A stretch of 8,386 nucleotides of DNA, taken from contig CAYGJN010000112.1 in the NCBI GenBank assembly GCA_964350135.1, positions 1 through 8,386 on the forward strand, written 5' to 3'. The stretch is from CAYGJN01 sp964350135. GTDB lineage: Bacteria; Bdellovibrionota; Bacteriovoracia; Bacteriovoracales; Bacteriovoracaceae. The notes under the pieces are model-generated. The model did no database searches. It was not told the DNA's origin and worked only from the letters and a program-made list of their open reading frames with translations. The position numbers were made by a program, and so were the translations under genes. Of the stretch, positions 6,784 through 8,386 are shown piece by piece. Each line of letters starts with the position of its first letter. The first letter of the stretch is position 1.

Positions 6784-8018
6784 GCAGCTAACTTATCAAA
6801 AATCTCAACTCCAAACTTTTGATCTGAAGCTAAGTCTTTCTCTAAATAAGTAACGTAATCATCCCATTCCTGACAGGACTCTGTGATAATATAACCAGTC
6901 TCCCAAGAGTTCCACCAAGTAGGCTTGGCCTTAACCGCCGCAATTCGACCAGGAGATACTTCTATCAGGAATTCACTTTCAAGATTCTTGTCTTTAGAAA
7001 GAAAACTTGTAAAGTTAGTTTTAAAACCACCTCTGGATAATTCCTTAATAGTTAAACCAACATTGTATTTTGTTTTTGCTTTTACTGAGCTTCTAAAGCG
7101 ATAATTCTCTCTTGTAATAACTTTATTATTCTGATCAACTCTAAAAAATTTCTTCTGGTTATACATCATAAGAATAGTTTCTTTATCCCTAAGTGATAAT
7201 TTGTTAAAAACATTTGAATCATTCACAAAAAATTTATGCAAAAGATCTTTGTTTAAAACTGGGTCCGTACATTTATAATATTTTCTTACAGGATAAACAT
7301 AATGAGACTCAAACATTCGTGCACCAAAAAACAATCTGTATAAATTCTTCTCTTTTGGGTAATGAGCATAAGCTTCAAAATATTTCTTCTCAAGATCAGC
7401 ACTAAAATCTATATAATATCCAATTCCATGATCTTTAACTTTGTCTTTTATTCTTTTAAGACTCATCTGTGGAAGCTTTCTTGCAAGAAGTACATCTTCA
7501 TAAAATGCAGACTGATCATAAGGAGCGATAAAAAAGACTTGTGATATTTTGGCAACCTCAGAGCAGTATTTAAGAATGTATTTCATAAAAGGAAGATAGT
7601 AATCACCGAATTCATCCACATAATCTTCAAGAACCGTTAAACAATAAACCTGGGCCATATTTTGGCCTCTTCTTTTCATATAGGAAATATCAATATATTC
7701 CTCAAGGGGCATTTTAAAACTACTGTCTTTAATAATACTGACTGCAGCTATAACTTTATTATCTTTCATGGCCACAAGATGGCTTGTGGTAGGTAAAGCA
7801 TGTTGAATTAAAGGTGCAAACTCTCTGTCTCCAACAGGCCTAATATCTCTTCTGTAGGCCATTGATTTATAAAGCTCAAAGCATTGCTTTAACTCTCCCT
7901 GCCCCTGTGCAACTTTGAATACCAAAGAAGAAGGCAGAGCATGGGGGATCTTAATACTGGACTTGGCCAGCTTTCTAATCATGAACTTAGGCATAAGCCT
8001 TTTTAACAGCGTGCGCAT
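6780..8018 (-). CDS. FeeM-like N-acyltransferase (GNAT fold) fused to PilZ domain
   Basis: A 412-residue cytosolic protein. Residues about 33-205 resemble the FeeM/N-acyl amino acid synthase branch of the GNAT superfamily. The block ISIIKDSSFKMPLEEY-type segment (93-108), then a KRRGQ turn and the AQVYCLTV strand (122-129), follow the family order 'D-S-x-x-LP-x-E-x-x-Y ... G-R-x-x-A-E-V ... L-A-V'. FeeM enzymes transfer acyl chains from acyl carrier protein to amino acids. A helical linker (about 210-297) leads to a PilZ-like domain (about 298-395) with RENYR (303-307; RxxxR) and ELSRGG (326-331), which matches [D/N]xSxxG except for Glu at the first position. PilZ domains bind cyclic di-GMP. 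There is no signal peptide or membrane helix. The start chosen is ATG at 8018, five bases after AGGAGG and just below a TATAAT box; in-frame TTG 8087 and ATG 8042 lack ribosome sites and lie upstream of or within that box. Family assignment is by motif reading only; acyl substrate and acceptor are unknown. Confidence 0.75.
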   Translation of the reverse strand: MRTLLKRLMPKFMIRKLAKSSIKIPHALPSSLVFKVAQGQGELKQCFELYKSMAYRRDIRPVGDREFAPLIQHALPTTSHLVAMKDNKVIAAVSIIKDSSFKMPLEEYIDISYMKRRGQNMAQVYCLTVLEDYVDEFGDYYLPFMKYILKYCSEVAKISQVFFIAPYDQSAFYEDVLLARKLPQMSLKRIKDKVKDHGIGYYIDFSADLEKKYFEAYAHYPKEKNLYRLFFGARMFESHYVYPVRKYYKCTDPVLNKDLLHKFFVNDSNVFNKLSLRDKETILMMYNQKKFFRVDQNNKVITRENYRFRSSVKAKTKYNVGLTIKELSRGGFKTNFTSFLSKDKNLESEFLIEVSPGRIAAVKAKPTWWNSWETGYIITESCQEWDDYVTYLEKDLASDQKFGVEIFDKLAA

Positions 8019-8046
8019 ATCATCCTCCTCTCCTAGCCCCATTATA
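8019..8046 (-). promoter_or_regulatory. -10 box and ribosome binding site of the acyltransferase-PilZ gene
   Basis: On the minus strand a perfect TATAAT (8046-8041) is followed by GGAGAGGAGG (8033-8024) and, five bases later, ATG at 8018. Transcription would start near 8034, giving a leader of about 16 bases filled by the ribosome site. The -35 position (CTCAAA, 8069-8064, 17-base spacer) matches TTGACA at only 3 of 6, so an activator may be needed or the promoter may be weak. Confidence 0.5.
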
Positions 8047-8242
8047 AGGGCGTTCCAGAAGATTTTGAGCTTTATACGAGATATCAAAAACTTGCATATT
8101 GGAATAAGTTAGAAGCTGTTCTTGCCCTGGAAAAACTTTGCTATTAAGGCCATTTTTTGAGGCTTCAATTTGTCTAAATGCCCTTTATAGCAACTTGGAC
8201 CTTTCAAAGGCATTGTGTTAATTTGAGCTGCAGGAGAAGGCC
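8047..8242. other. Divergent intergenic region before ribE
   Basis: About 200 bases between the acyltransferase-PilZ gene and ribE. I see no small gene with a ribosome site and no FMN riboswitch: the conserved AGGGTTC and GATTC/CCGAC-type elements of that aptamer are absent. No convincing -35/-10 pair for ribE was found. One imperfect inverted repeat (8177-8214) is listed separately. AGGAG (8232-8236) is the ribE ribosome site. Confidence 0.5.
8177..8214 (+). repeat. Inverted repeat able to form a leader hairpin upstream of ribE
   Basis: AATGCC (8177-8182) and TTT (8184-8186) pair with AAAGGCATT (8206-8214) to make a 9-base-pair stem with one bulged C and a 19-base loop. It ends 28 bases before the ribE ATG and has no U-run, so it is not a typical intrinsic terminator. 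A role in ribE mRNA control is possible but unproven. Confidence 0.35.
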
Positions 8243-8386
8243 ATGTTCACTGGTTTAGTAGAAAACATCGGTACAATAAAATCCATTGAGAGTAATACTG
8301 AAGGCAAATGTCTTGTGGTTTAATCCTCATTATCTCATGAGCGGGTTATAGATGGTGGTGGCTAGATTAATGGTGCGTGGCTCGCG
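8243..8386 (+). CDS. ribE: Riboflavin synthase alpha chain, 5' part, frame broken near the window end
   Basis: Riboflavin synthase joins two 6,7-dimethyl-8-ribityllumazine molecules to give riboflavin in the cytosol. The N-terminal MFTGLVENIGTIKSIE is the diagnostic start of this family, and AGGAG six bases before the ATG supports it. The frame runs for 26 codons and then meets TAA at 8321. Dropping one T in the GTTT run there gives NPHYLMSG. A second shift near 8343-8345 gives VIDG (8345-8356). INGAWL (8366-8383) then matches the expected INGACL. Family features therefore persist in order across at least two frameshifts, an in-frame TAG at 8363 and a Cys-to-Trp change. Poor sequence at a contig end is the simplest explanation; real gene decay is the alternative. 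The rest of the gene lies outside the window. Confidence 0.8.

Noticed and set aside
6795..6823. ATCAAAA/TTTTGAT inverted repeat just after the di-haem gene as a terminator
   Set aside because: The stem is seven pairs with almost no GC, a 15-base loop and no U-run; it lies inside the convergent coding sequence and is probably chance.
8019..8087. Longer N-terminus for the acyltransferase-PilZ gene from TTG 8087 or ATG 8042
   Set aside because: Neither has a Shine-Dalgarno sequence, and the TATAAT box with the strong AGGAGG lies downstream of or overlaps them; ATG 8018 fits both.
8088..8242. FMN riboswitch upstream of ribE
   Set aside because: Looked for because ribE genes often carry one, but none of the conserved aptamer segments is present.

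Overview
The window is AT-rich bacterial DNA from a Gram-negative organism: several proteins carry signal peptides for export to a periplasm, and one is a di-haem c-type cytochrome. Base composition and gene content would fit the Bdellovibrionota (Bacteriovorax-like predatory bacteria and relatives). This is inference from general character, with no marker gene to prove it. No rRNA, tRNA, CRISPR array, insertion sequence or phage gene was seen.

Layout: (1) 1-1251, minus strand: the first 417 codons of clpB, cut by the window edge in the middle domain and preceded by a good sigma-32-type heat-shock promoter. (2) 1342-3027, plus: an MscS-family mechanosensitive channel with an exported N-terminal domain. 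(3) 3084-5045, plus: a 653-residue exported protein of unknown function, 56 bases after the channel gene, starting at TTG. (4) 5107-6783, plus: an exported di-haem cytochrome of the cytochrome c peroxidase/MauG/RoxA superfamily, probably from its own promoter on a leaderless or nearly leaderless message. (5) 6780-8018, minus: a convergent gene whose stop codon interlocks with the previous one, encoding what looks like a FeeM-type N-acyltransferase (GNAT fold) fused to a C-terminal PilZ domain. (6) 8243-8386, plus: the start of ribE (riboflavin synthase), whose reading frame breaks several times in the last 65 bases, most simply low-quality sequence at a contig end.

The genes do not form one pathway. 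clpB handles heat-denatured proteins in the cytosol. The channel gene and the unknown gene may be co-transcribed and both act at the envelope. The di-haem protein is a predicted periplasmic redox enzyme. The acyltransferase-PilZ fusion is the most suggestive item, because it joins a domain family that makes acylated amino acids or similar lipids to a cyclic-di-GMP sensor family. No complete new multi-gene system could be demonstrated. The best leads are that fusion and the large cysteine-containing exported protein.
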